DNA of 64,000 nt from Gammaproteobacteria bacterium (GTDB taxonomy: Bacteria; Pseudomonadota; Gammaproteobacteria; Pseudomonadales; Azotimanducaceae): contig SYFY01000198.1 of assembly GCA_005799745.1 (NCBI GenBank), positions 1 to 64,000 of the forward strand, read 5' to 3'. Numbering within the stretch: position 1 is the first letter of the stretch; the number at the start of each line of letters is the position of its first letter. Made by a program: the position numbers and the translations under genes. A model generated the notes under the pieces. That model saw only the letters and a list, made by a program, of their open reading frames with translations, was not told the DNA's origin and searched no databases. Below, piece by piece: positions 8,341-17,411 of this stretch.

Positions 8341-9505
8341 ACAGCCCCTCAAGAAAGCTGTTCAGGAAGGTGCGATTCGGATCTACCGAATCGCGCACGG
8401 CCCACCATTCATCCCAGCGCGGATGAATGGCGCGAAGGGTTGGGCCATTGAGATAGTGCATCTTCCCCCAGTGAGGCCGCCCTTCATGAGCGCGGAAGAT
8501 CGCTTCGCAGGCATTGTAATAATCCGTTTCGTCTTCATCCGTCGTCTGATGTACGGAAATCGTCACGGTAGGTCGCTCATAGGCGGTCGACATCCACACA
8601 TCATCCGCAGCGAGCGTTCGAAACTCGACCGGCCAGGCGACGTCTTTGAAGTCATTACGCAATAGCTCACGGATGGCGTTGAAACAAGCGAGCCCACGAT
8701 CCGCAGGTACGGAGTATTCCATCTCGGTGTGTTTGTGGGGGCGGTGATTCGGCAACACTTCATGGCTCCAGGCGAGCCGAGAACCTTCTGCTGCGAGTGG
8801 GTACTGCGCCGGTTCATCGGTCTCGTCGATGGTCTTTACAAAGGCCATGTCGTTCTGCGGATACCAGAAAAACTCAAAGTGCCGATGAGCTGCGATCTCT
8901 GCATCGATCCGCTCGGCGATCTCCTCAAGATTTGAACGCGAACTCACTTCCTTCAGTCGATAGGCGTTACGCAGTTGCAGTTCCAGTGCCGTGACGATAC
9001 CGAATGCACCGAGGTGCAGGCGGGCGGCCTGCAGCAATTCCGGATTTCGAGTTTCAGTTGCGGTGATCAATTCACCGGATGCCAGCGCGATGCGCATGCC
9101 GGTGACCGCCGCCGAAAGGTTGCGTAGTTTCGGCCCAGTGCCATGAGTCCCTGTGGCTGTCGCCCCTGCGATGGCCTGTTGGTCGATGTCGCCTTGATTA
9201 TGCAAGCCGAGCCCGGCGTCGTTGAGGGGTGCGCCAAGCGAATGAATGCGTGTGCCGGCACCCACCCAGACTCTTTTCTGTTCCTTGTCGACCGACAAAA
9301 CACCCGCAAGCGCCTGAGCGTCGACGATGATGTCTTCACAGGGGACGAGTGGTGCATGGCTGTGACCCGCACCTGCCGTGCGAATCCTCAGCCCTTCACG
9401 ACTCGCCTTCGCCGCAAGTGCCGCCGCATCTTCTTCGCTACGCAGAAAGTGCAGGTTACCGGTATGCAGTCGATGACGACCTGACCAGTTGCTCCAATCC
9501 GGCAT
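8324..9505 (-). CDS. FAD-dependent D-arabinono-/L-gulono-1,4-lactone oxidase family protein
   Basis: 393 residues. The VAO-type FAD domain is seen at the N-terminus (RTAGAGHSHAPL, then GAGTRIHSLGAPLNDAGLGLHNQGDIDQQAIAGATATGTHGTG), and the C-terminal ALO domain has GRPHWGKMHYLNGPTLRAIHPRWDEW. These proteins oxidise sugar lactones or polyols with oxygen or another acceptor. Its 3' end overlaps the convergent decarboxylase gene by 17 bases. It follows the DUF1295 gene with a 3-base gap, so the two form an operon. Confidence 0.88.
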   Translation of the reverse strand: MPDWSNWSGRHRLHTGNLHFLRSEEDAAALAAKASREGLRIRTAGAGHSHAPLVPCEDIIVDAQALAGVLSVDKEQKRVWVGAGTRIHSLGAPLNDAGLGLHNQGDIDQQAIAGATATGTHGTGPKLRNLSAAVTGMRIALASGELITATETRNPELLQAARLHLGAFGIVTALELQLRNAYRLKEVSSRSNLEEIAERIDAEIAAHRHFEFFWYPQNDMAFVKTIDETDEPAQYPLAAEGSRLAWSHEVLPNHRPHKHTEMEYSVPADRGLACFNAIRELLRNDFKDVAWPVEFRTLAADDVWMSTAYERPTVTISVHQTTDEDETDYYNACEAIFRAHEGRPHWGKMHYLNGPTLRAIHPRWDEWWAVRDSVDPNRTFLNSFLEGLSTSRR

Positions 9506-9508
9506 TGC

Positions 9509-10426
9509 TTACATAGCCTCGCGTGGGGGTCGTGGCACCAAAACGGGTGTGTTTTTCTTGTAGGCCTGATAAGCCGGGTCATTACCCCAGCGCCGATCAC
9601 TGAGGCCTTCCAGCATCCGCACACCGCTCACCTTGGTGAGCAGGAACGCCACGAAGATCGGTGAGATCAACGTGATGTACTGTCCACCTTGAAGTTCCGG
9701 CAAGGCAATCACAGCGATACCGATCCACAGCAGAATCTCTCCGAAGTAGTTTGGATGTCGTGACCAGGCCCAGAGCCCTGTGGTGATGAACTTGCCAGTG
9801 TTGTCAGGGTTTGATCGAAAGGCTGTCTTCTGATTGTCGGCGATGACTTCGATGGCGAAGCCCGCAATCCAGAGTGCAACGCCAATCCAGACGATTGAAC
9901 CCAGGAAAACACCGCCGGGATGTGTGATGGCGGCGAGGGCACACGACGCAGTCAGGAACACCCACAGACCTTGCAGCGTCCAGGTCATGAGAAAGGTGGG
10001 GAACGAGGTCTTAATGGTACGAAAGCGCTTGTCTTCGCCCGCCTGCCTGACACGTTTGAAGAGGAACGGCCCGAGCCGCAAAGCCCAGATTGTGATGAGA
10101 CCTGCGAGCAGGAGGGAGTGGGTGTCCGCGGGACCACTCGCTGCCACCGCAAACCACACCATCGCAAGGTAAGTAATGGATCCCGTCAGATCGTAGAAGT
10201 GTTCTGTCTTGGCAGAAAAAGCGTGGATAAACATGATCCACTGCACACTGAACGCGAGCGCCGCGCATACCTCGAAGACCGGCCAACCGTTCCAGACGGC
10301 GCTGTAACCACTGACGAGCCAGACCACGAGTGCTGCCACGATCAGCGCGGCTGAGATGCCGCCAATGGCCGTAGTGATGCTGTCTGCACCTTTGCGTGGT
10401 CTTTCGGGATTGGAATGATTTGCCAA
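9509..10426 (-). CDS. DUF1295 (steroid 5-alpha reductase-like) membrane protein
   Basis: 305 residues with about eight hydrophobic segments. The C-terminal signature GKFITTGLWAWSRHPNYFGEILLW is diagnostic of DUF1295, related to steroid 5-alpha reductases and isoprenylcysteine methyltransferases. First gene of a two-gene operon with the lactone oxidase; both could act on the same lipid or sugar precursor, but that is inference. A basic cytosolic tail (NSNPERPRKG) precedes the first helix. Confidence 0.88.
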   Translation of the reverse strand: MANHSNPERPRKGADSITTAIGGISAALIVAALVVWLVSGYSAVWNGWPVFEVCAALAFSVQWIMFIHAFSAKTEHFYDLTGSITYLAMVWFAVAASGPADTHSLLLAGLITIWALRLGPFLFKRVRQAGEDKRFRTIKTSFPTFLMTWTLQGLWVFLTASCALAAITHPGGVFLGSIVWIGVALWIAGFAIEVIADNQKTAFRSNPDNTGKFITTGLWAWSRHPNYFGEILLWIGIAVIALPELQGGQYITLISPIFVAFLLTKVSGVRMLEGLSDRRWGNDPAYQAYKKNTPVLVPRPPREAM

Positions 10427-10544
10427 GTCTGCCCCCGTCTGTTGTTCTTTTCATCGATGTTAACCCGGATTGTTGCGCAGGTTCCTGTGACGGATCGCCA
10501 CGGCTTGAGTGGACGACAACAAAGCTGCCGGCCACGTGGTCCTT

Positions 10545-10559
10545 TCGATAGACTATCGA
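10545..10559. promoter_or_regulatory. palindrome between divergent genes
   Basis: TCGATAGACTATCGA is a perfect 7-bp palindrome with one central base, in the 188-base space between the divergent DUF1295 operon and the large secreted protein gene. CACGTG-containing sequences lie on both sides (about 10533 and 10597). Position suggests a repressor site; no matching regulator gene is adjacent. Confidence 0.35.
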
Positions 10560-10614
10560 CAATCGATGTGGCGATTCATGAACGAGTCAGCCACCACGTG
10601 TTAGAACACTCAAC

Positions 10615-13600
10615 ATGGACTTTATTGACGTGATTCGATGCCTGCCCGCCACCGTACGGCCCGCAGTGCTTTGGCGCAGGGGTTTACGCCGTACCTTGCT
10701 GATTTTCTGCCTTTTTGTCAGTGGTTGGCCATTGCTCACCGCCAATGCGGCTAATGTCTCCGACAAGGCAACCAACTCAGCTGAAACCGGTATTGCACCG
10801 GAACCAAGGCTGGAGCCTGCACCAGTACCAACTCCAGAAACAGCGAACACCAAGGCGAAAGCGACCGCGCCTGCAGATGCCAAAGAAGGCACACCCACAC
10901 TTCCTGTTGAAACTGCACCAGCGATTCCCGATGGTGTTCAGGACATGGCTGCCTATCACACATCCGTGCGCCAACATGTTGAAGCTGACCCCGCACTTGC
11001 TGCGGCCTACCTGGTTTTCTGGTCTGAACTGAAAGGTGGCGCTGCAGTGCATCCCGATCCGGCTGACGCAGCCGCCACCGCACGTTACTTCGAAGAACTG
11101 ACCGCGTTAGCGTCCACAGTTTCGACTGAAATAGGTCGTCAGTACGGAAAGGACCACAAACGATTCCTTGTCGCTGATGTAGTCAAAAAGACCGTTGCGA
11201 CCCTTTCAACCCGAGCGACGGTCAAACTGCCCGGAGCAAAGGTAGACACCAAAGCCCTGGCGGTATCACCCGAAGCGGAGAGGTTGCTCACTAACCTCGA
11301 TGTGCTGACTCGCCCGAAGACCACCTCTGAAGGGCGTTATCGGTTTTCGGGAACACTGCGCGCGGTGTCTTTCATTGGATCAAGTGCTGAAGTGTGGAAT
11401 CTCTGCAAAGCCGTGCAGGCGTGTGTGAACGCTCATGACAAGCTGTTCGCACCGGCCATGGCAGGGCTTTCCTTGATCGCTGACGCCAAACGCCGCCTCG
11501 AAGGGGATCTGGTGGTCGCCGAGTCCGATCTGTGGAAGACCATGCAACCCATTGCTTCTGACATGGACGCGCAGCTCAGCCAAGCGACGACAGCAGAAGC
11601 ACGTGACGCGGTGCTCAAAGCAGCTGCCGCTGCTCACTGGAAAACCGTGATGCAGGAGCTGCCGGTGACTGCTGGTGTGAAGCCGCCTACTACAGGGCAG
11701 TTACCTCCCGATGGTACTCGCCTTGATGCGCTCTTCTCGCTGGGTCTTGCAGGCGCAGAACTTGCTGGAGTTGACAAACTCGCCAACGCCTTTGCCATCG
11801 CCCGCAAGCCCGCGCTCGACTTTGCAACACTCGCCGCTCAAGGCGCGACCAGTTCTTCACTGCTGACCTCCATCGCCGGTGTGGCGCTGGTGGTTGCGGG
11901 TGTGCAAGCCATCTCGCTTCTCGATGGTGATGATGCAGCGGATCAACTCGCGTCCGCGCAGATGCGGGAGCTCATCACCACACTCGATGCGCGCACTTAC
12001 GGCGCGTTGCGTGATGCCGCTTCCGAACAGCTGCTGGCCATCAACGCACTCGACTCCCGTATCGCTGAACTCGGTCTTGCGCTCGATGTGGTGAAAACCG
12101 ACGTAGCCCGGCTTGAAAGTGCAGGTCGCAAGCGTATTGCATCAAATTGGCAAAGCGAGACCGCCAAACGCTGGACAGCATTTGATTCAGAAAATGAACG
12201 TTGTTTCAGCCTGCGCCGACGTGATCCGGAAACCCAACGGCTCCCACGTTCGGACTTCCGTTGGTGTGAAGAACGATTCCTGCAAGGGGCGACGCAGAAA
12301 GCGCGTTACGCCAACAAGTCTTCGGAATATGCGATGGACCCGCGTTTTGCAGATGCAGCGGATAGGGACTACCCGTTCCATGCCCATTGGCCGCTGCTCC
12401 TGACGACGGGTGGCATGGATCAGAAGCAAGCGCTGGGTATGTCTGATCCTCTGGAGTGGCAACAGTATTCCGCAGCACTTCTGCGGCTCTATCGCGAACA
12501 CCCGGCATCACCCGTAGAACATGCTGGCCGGGTGGAGACGCTGCAAACGTTATCTGCAGCGGGGCAACGCCTGCACACCCAGCTTCAGGGGCTGGTGCTT
12601 GATCCTGGAAAGACCACGCCAGCGTTTCGCAGTACGTTGCACGCTCAGGCGTTTGACGAGTATCTGCAAGCACTCTCGAGTCTCGCTGCGCACGTGGAAC
12701 AACTCGACGACCCTGCTGTCCATGACTTCGGCAAACGAATGACGGCGGGCTTCTATCAGATGCCGCCTGCAGCGGGTGCGAAACATACGGCGATTGAAAA
12801 CGCCTTACGTCGCAGTGTCCTCGGCGAATCGGGTCTCAAGACGTGTGATGGTGCAGAGCCCAGTGGCTTCCTGCCGAACCGCGATCGGCTCACCGCTGAA
12901 GCGCGTCGTTTCTTCGGTTCGCCCATCACGGCAGGTGAAGTCTCAGCGGTGTGGAACCGTGAACTGATCAATCGCCTGGCGCTCGACGTAGATTCTCTGG
13001 CTGGGTCCATTCCGGCACCGTGGTTGTGGGCATCTTTGGCCGAACTTGGTTCTATCGAAGTCTGCATCACGCGGCTGCGACCCGAGTCGTTGTCCTTCAC
13101 CCGAGAAGGGGGATCTGAGAAAGACACGCTCAAGGGCTCCGTGATCCTCGCAGCTGATTTGGAAGTTCGTTTTCTACCCCACGAAGACACTGCCAAGACC
13201 CTTGGGTTGAAATCGGGTGAGTCACTCCTGCTCTCCCAACAAACCGGTGGACGCGCTTGCACCTTTGCTTATCGTAACGACGAAGACGGGTGTTCACGGG
13301 CGCAGTGTCTCGCAGATATCGCTCCGACCCTTTGGGGTACGGAAGAGCGACTGGCTAACAAGACGGTGCGTTGCAGTGAGGAGCCGCTGCGTACCCAGCT
13401 CGCACGTGCACCGAAGGCGGCAGCGACAGGGCTCGAAGCCAAGGCTGAAGCGCTGGCGCCGTTATACTGGTCAGTGCATGCGGAACGTATCGCAAGGATC
13501 GAAGCGGATGTCCTGCGCAGCGATCAGTTCATTGACGCATCAAGCGCTTGGCTCAAGTACTACGCGCTGGCGGGCGTCACGCTCGGTCCCTGGCCGGAAC

Positions 13601-13872
13601 CGGCGGAGTTCCTGGCTGACTTGTTTGCAGCAGACAGTTCGCTCGCGCCTCGGGAAGTGGTGCGAACGATGCTCAGGCGACACGTCGGCAGTGGCACGGT
13701 CATGAAGCCCTTGCGGACACAACTCGATGAAGTGCTCGGCAAGGTGCAGGCGCGTGGCAAAGACCTGATCGATTCGGGTGCTGTGAGTGCTTTGCCGCAT
13801 TTGGCCGCGATTGAGGACATGCTCGATCGGGTTGAGTTACTTGAAGGGTTCTATGCCACGTCCACGCGCTGA
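10615..13872 (+). CDS. large secreted protein of unknown function
   Basis: 1085 residues, not recognised. A signal peptide is clear (RRTLLIFCLFVSGWPLLTANA, cleavage near residue 45 after ANA). A low-complexity Pro/Ala/Thr/Glu stretch (about 50-105) follows as a linker. The remainder is predicted mostly helical, with one strongly hydrophobic segment near residues 412-435 (SIAGVALVVAGVQAISLL) that could be a second membrane span or a buried helix. Several Trp/Cys-containing blocks (RWCEERFLQGATQKARYANKS) are scattered in the middle. The ATG at 10615 lacks a strong ribosome binding site. It is flanked by unrelated genes on both sides. Confidence 0.8.
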   Translation: MDFIDVIRCLPATVRPAVLWRRGLRRTLLIFCLFVSGWPLLTANAANVSDKATNSAETGIAPEPRLEPAPVPTPETANTKAKATAPADAKEGTPTLPVETAPAIPDGVQDMAAYHTSVRQHVEADPALAAAYLVFWSELKGGAAVHPDPADAAATARYFEELTALASTVSTEIGRQYGKDHKRFLVADVVKKTVATLSTRATVKLPGAKVDTKALAVSPEAERLLTNLDVLTRPKTTSEGRYRFSGTLRAVSFIGSSAEVWNLCKAVQACVNAHDKLFAPAMAGLSLIADAKRRLEGDLVVAESDLWKTMQPIASDMDAQLSQATTAEARDAVLKAAAAAHWKTVMQELPVTAGVKPPTTGQLPPDGTRLDALFSLGLAGAELAGVDKLANAFAIARKPALDFATLAAQGATSSSLLTSIAGVALVVAGVQAISLLDGDDAADQLASAQMRELITTLDARTYGALRDAASEQLLAINALDSRIAELGLALDVVKTDVARLESAGRKRIASNWQSETAKRWTAFDSENERCFSLRRRDPETQRLPRSDFRWCEERFLQGATQKARYANKSSEYAMDPRFADAADRDYPFHAHWPLLLTTGGMDQKQALGMSDPLEWQQYSAALLRLYREHPASPVEHAGRVETLQTLSAAGQRLHTQLQGLVLDPGKTTPAFRSTLHAQAFDEYLQALSSLAAHVEQLDDPAVHDFGKRMTAGFYQMPPAAGAKHTAIENALRRSVLGESGLKTCDGAEPSGFLPNRDRLTAEARRFFGSPITAGEVSAVWNRELINRLALDVDSLAGSIPAPWLWASLAELGSIEVCITRLRPESLSFTREGGSEKDTLKGSVILAADLEVRFLPHEDTAKTLGLKSGESLLLSQQTGGRACTFAYRNDEDGCSRAQCLADIAPTLWGTEERLANKTVRCSEEPLRTQLARAPKAAATGLEAKAEALAPLYWSVHAERIARIEADVLRSDQFIDASSAWLKYYALAGVTLGPWPEPAEFLADLFAADSSLAPREVVRTMLRRHVGSGTVMKPLRTQLDEVLGKVQARGKDLIDSGAVSALPHLAAIEDMLDRVELLEGFYATSTR

Positions 13873-13991
13873 GCCCAACGGATGATCACTTCGTTTTACA
13901 TCACTGCGCCATACACCTTCATCCTGATTGTTCGATGCCACATCCGCGAATTTCTCCTGTAGCCTTGAGCGACTGAAGGGGAGAGCACAGC

Positions 13992-15356
13992 GTGGCGATC
14001 AACAACACCGGTTCGATGACTAACCGGCAACTCATCAGTTATGCATTCATGGAAGGGCCGCTGGCCATGGCGGCAACGCCCATGGCATTGTTCATCGCGC
14101 CGTTTTACAGCCGGGACATGGGTTTGTCGTTGGCGGCGGTCGGCACGATACTCATGCTGGCGCGACTCAGCGATGTCCTGACGGATCCGATTGTAGGACG
14201 ACTCAGTGACCGCACGCGTACAGGCTATGGTCGCCGCAAACCCTGGATATTCCTGGGTGTCCCCCTGACGCTGCTCTCCATGTGGATGTTGTTCTATCCA
14301 CAAGGTGAAGTGACCAACGCGTATTTTGCCTTGTGGCTGGTGTTGTTATGGCTCGGCTGGACCTTTATTGCGATTCCCTACTACGCGTGGGGCGCAGAAA
14401 TTTCGCCGCACTACCATGAACGCACCCGCATCGCGAGTTGGCGCACATCAGCGGGGCTCATAGGCACGCTCATCGCGATTCTCGTACCGCTGTTGACCGG
14501 TCTGTGGCTGGGCTATGGCAACGCGGTACCTGAGTCGCTGCATGTCATCGCCATTTGCGCGACGGTCGGCATGGTATTCGCCGTGCCGCTGATGTGGTCG
14601 GTGCCCGAAGGACAGCCGATTGAGTCCCGTCAGATTTCGATGAAGGAAGGTTTTCGCGTGATGTGGGCCAACGGCCCGTTCAAGCGGCTGATGTTCGGTT
14701 TCATGATGGCGGCGCTGGGCCCGGCCATCGGTGGGCCGCTCTATATCCTCTTTGTCATCCATGTACTCGAGGCGAGTGTGTCGAGCAACGTGGTGCTGCT
14801 TGTTTTCTACGTCGCCAATCTGATGGGTGTGCTCCTCTGGAATCAGGTGGCAAGACGAGTCGGCAAACGCAAGGCGTGGCTCATGGGTATGACCACGGCG
14901 ATTATCGCGCAGCCCGGTTACTGGTTTCTCGGGCCAGGTGATCTCTACTGGATGATGGGTGTGTTCTTCCTTCTCGGGATTGGTATCGGCAGCTTCTCGG
15001 CTTTACCTGCGGCGATGAAAGCCGATGTGGTTGACCTCGACAGGCTGCGAAGCGGCGAAGACCGCACCGGGCTCTTCTTCTCGATCTGGTCGCTCGCCAA
15101 CAAGTTTGTTATCGCGTTCGCTGCAGGGTTTGTGCTGAACCTGCTGGCTTTCTTTGACTTTGATGCGAGTGGCACCAACGGTGCTGACCAGATCATGGCG
15201 CTTCGTGTGATCTTCGTTTTCTTGCCGGTGGTCTTCTATGCGATTGGCTTTGCCGTCATGTGGAATTACCCGATCTCCGAGGAGCGGCACAAACGTATGA
15301 TCGGGTTGCTTGAACGACGGAGTGAGCGGAAGGCGCGGGCGGCAGCGGCGGCATAG
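13992..15356 (+). CDS. MFS transporter, GPH (glycoside-pentoside-hexuronide:cation symporter) family
   Basis: 454 residues, about 12 membrane helices. DPIVGRLSDRTRTGYGRRKPWIFLGVPL is the family motif between helices 2 and 3, and the SWR and PAAMKADVVDLDRLRSGEDRTGLFFSIW blocks match the GPH group. Start is GTG at 13992 behind AAGGGGAG. One of three members of this family in the window. The substrate may be a sugar or an unrelated organic acid; GPH members in catabolic regions are often misnamed as sugar carriers. Confidence 0.88.
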   Translation: MAINNTGSMTNRQLISYAFMEGPLAMAATPMALFIAPFYSRDMGLSLAAVGTILMLARLSDVLTDPIVGRLSDRTRTGYGRRKPWIFLGVPLTLLSMWMLFYPQGEVTNAYFALWLVLLWLGWTFIAIPYYAWGAEISPHYHERTRIASWRTSAGLIGTLIAILVPLLTGLWLGYGNAVPESLHVIAICATVGMVFAVPLMWSVPEGQPIESRQISMKEGFRVMWANGPFKRLMFGFMMAALGPAIGGPLYILFVIHVLEASVSSNVVLLVFYVANLMGVLLWNQVARRVGKRKAWLMGMTTAIIAQPGYWFLGPGDLYWMMGVFFLLGIGIGSFSALPAAMKADVVDLDRLRSGEDRTGLFFSIWSLANKFVIAFAAGFVLNLLAFFDFDASGTNGADQIMALRVIFVFLPVVFYAIGFAVMWNYPISEERHKRMIGLLERRSERKARAAAAA

Positions 15357-15424
15357 TCAGTGGGTGGATGTCGCTGGAAGGTTGCGCTAAAGCAAGGAAT
15401 CCTTACTTTCCGATATGTCAGAAA

Positions 15425-15682
15425 ATGCTCGCAAAACTGACCTCCAAAAACCAGCTCACACTGCCGAAGAGCATCACTGACCCTCTAGGTCCGGTGGAGT
15501 ACTTTGAAGTACAAAGTGTTGAAGGACGGAACATACTGACACCCGTAAAGATTCAGCGAGCGGATGCGGTGAGAGCAAAGCTAGCCGAACTGAACCTCGA
15601 CGAAGGTGTGATTGCGGAAGCAGTGGACTGGGCGCGCCACCAGAATCGTGATCATGGCGGCTCGAAGCGGAAACGCCGTTAG
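15425..15682 (+). CDS. AbrB/MazE-like antitoxin
   Basis: 85 residues. MLAKLTSKNQLTLPKSI is the swapped-hairpin DNA-binding signature of the AbrB/SpoVT family; the Lys/Arg-rich tail (GGSKRKRR) would contact the toxin or DNA. The ATG at 15425 is chosen because it begins the conserved domain; the frame is open further upstream. It precedes a PIN toxin by 23 bases, the standard antitoxin-first order, and such pairs are usually autoregulated. Confidence 0.8.
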   Translation: MLAKLTSKNQLTLPKSITDPLGPVEYFEVQSVEGRNILTPVKIQRADAVRAKLAELNLDEGVIAEAVDWARHQNRDHGGSKRKRR

Positions 15683-15705
15683 ATTCTGTCCAGGCGTCCA
15701 AGCTT

Positions 15706-16131
15706 ATGAAGGGTCTGCGTGTGGTGCTCGATACTAACGTGGTGCTGTCTGCGCTTGTTTTTTCGCAGGGACGGCTCACGTCGCTACGCCGTTCATGGCA
15801 ATCCGGAGCGGTCACACCGCTGGCATCTTCGGCAACCATGAAAGAGCTCATCCATGCCCTGGGTTATCCAAAGTTCAGATTGTCTGCGGATGATCAGATG
15901 GAGTTGCTCTCGGACTACCTACCCTGGTGTGCGACCATGATCATTCCAGTCCCGCCGCCCAGAGTTGTGGCGTGTCGCGATCCGAACGATGTCGCCTTTC
16001 TCGAACTTGCCGTGACCGGACGGGCGTCTTTTCTCGTGACGGGCGACAAAGACCTGTTGGCGATTGGTGCGACGGGTAAGTTGAAAATTCTCACACCCGA
16101 TTTGATTCGAGATGAAATCACCGGAGGTTAA
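15706..16131 (+). CDS. PIN-domain toxin (COG1569-like)
   Basis: 141 residues. Acidic PIN residues are visible in VVLDTNVVLSALVF, CRDPNDVAFLELA and VTGDKDLLAI. Members are Mg-dependent ribonucleases neutralised by the upstream AbrB-like partner. Length is typical, with no sign of truncation. It ends 20 bases before the convergent E2 gene. Confidence 0.85.
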   Translation: MKGLRVVLDTNVVLSALVFSQGRLTSLRRSWQSGAVTPLASSATMKELIHALGYPKFRLSADDQMELLSDYLPWCATMIIPVPPPRVVACRDPNDVAFLELAVTGRASFLVTGDKDLLAIGATGKLKILTPDLIRDEITGG

Positions 16132-16151
16132 TCGGCCCGCCCGACTTCATC

Positions 16152-17411
16152 TCAAGGCACAAACAACAACGCCGGCTCTTCCAGCATGCCCTTCATTACC
16201 TGAATCATCGACGCGGCATCAAACCCGTCGACGAATCGATGATCAAACGAAGAGGAGAGATTCATCATCAGTCGAATCTCCACCCGACCTTCGATCACCA
16301 TTGGCCTTTGCACGGCCTTGTTTACACCGATGATGCCCATCTCCGGCGCGTTGATGACAGGTGTGCTCGCGATGCCACCGAGTTTGCCGAGACTGGTGAG
16401 CGTAATTGTTGAGCCGGTGAGTTCCTGGCGCGTGGCTGAACCATTGCGGGCTTTTTCAGCGACGGTCTGAATGGCGGTGGCGAGCGCATTCAGATCCAGT
16501 CGATCTGCATTGTGTACAACGGGCACCTTAAGTCCATCGGGTGTTTGTGTCGCGATGCCGAGATGAATGGAGCTGAATCGCCGTAGCGTTCCACTCTGCG
16601 CATCGAAATGAGCGTTGCACTGCGGAAACGGCTTGAGTGCACGCATCAGGGCGATGGCGATAAAGGAGAGGAAGGTGAGCTTCGTGGCATTCTCACGTGC
16701 ATTCAGTTTGATCCGAAGTGATTCCAGCGCCGTGATGTCGATCTCTTCGACGTAGGCGAAGTGCGGGATTTCGCGCTTCGCCGCCTGCATGCGTTCAGCG
16801 ATGACACGACGAACACCGATCACCTTGATTTCGGTGACTTCGCCTACCGAGTAGGCAGCGCTTGCGGTCGCACTGGCCGCAACTGTCGCAGGCGCCGCAT
16901 CTTCAGCGGACTCGATGTCCTTGCGAAGAATGCGTCCTCGTGGACCGCTGCCTGCGACGGTTGAAAGATCGATACCGCGTTCACTCGCGAGTTTACGCAG
17001 GGCAGGTGACGCCATGACGCGCACGTTCGGTTGAGAGGGACGAGGTGTTGCGAGAGGAGTTTCCGCGCTAACAGGTACATGCACGGGTTCGGGTTGTGAT
17101 GAAGGCACGTCCGCCTTCGGAACTGGTGGTTCTACCTTGGGAGGAGGTGGCACACCGATCGCTGCGTTCACATCCGTTTCGATGGCTATGAGTTCAGTAC
17201 CTACACCCACCATGTCACCCGCACCACCGCTCGTGCGCAGCACCCGTCCACTCTTCGGTGCAGGCACTTCGATATTGGCCTTGTCCGTCATCACATCGAC
17301 GATGATCTGACCTTCCTTGATCACATCGCCTGGTTTGACGTGCCAGAGAATAATCTCTGCCTCAACGGTCCCTTCGCCAAGGTCCGGCAGCTTGAAGATG
17401 AATTCGCTCAT
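16152..17411 (-). CDS. bkdB: branched-chain 2-oxoacid dehydrogenase E2 (dihydrolipoyl acyltransferase)
   Basis: 419 residues. Lipoyl domain at the N-terminus with the lipoylated Lys44 in VMTDKANIEVPAP; Pro-rich linker; peripheral subunit-binding domain (MASPALRKLASERGIDLSTVAGSGPRGRILRKDI); catalytic domain ending in SSSFDHRFVDGFDAA with the HxxxDG active site. The start at 17411 overlaps the E1beta stop (ATGA) and is preceded by GGAG. The single lipoyl domain and pairing with a two-subunit E1 point to the branched-chain rather than the pyruvate complex. No E3 gene follows. Confidence 0.9.
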   Translation of the reverse strand: MSEFIFKLPDLGEGTVEAEIILWHVKPGDVIKEGQIIVDVMTDKANIEVPAPKSGRVLRTSGGAGDMVGVGTELIAIETDVNAAIGVPPPPKVEPPVPKADVPSSQPEPVHVPVSAETPLATPRPSQPNVRVMASPALRKLASERGIDLSTVAGSGPRGRILRKDIESAEDAAPATVAASATASAAYSVGEVTEIKVIGVRRVIAERMQAAKREIPHFAYVEEIDITALESLRIKLNARENATKLTFLSFIAIALMRALKPFPQCNAHFDAQSGTLRRFSSIHLGIATQTPDGLKVPVVHNADRLDLNALATAIQTVAEKARNGSATRQELTGSTITLTSLGKLGGIASTPVINAPEMGIIGVNKAVQRPMVIEGRVEIRLMMNLSSSFDHRFVDGFDAASMIQVMKGMLEEPALLFVP

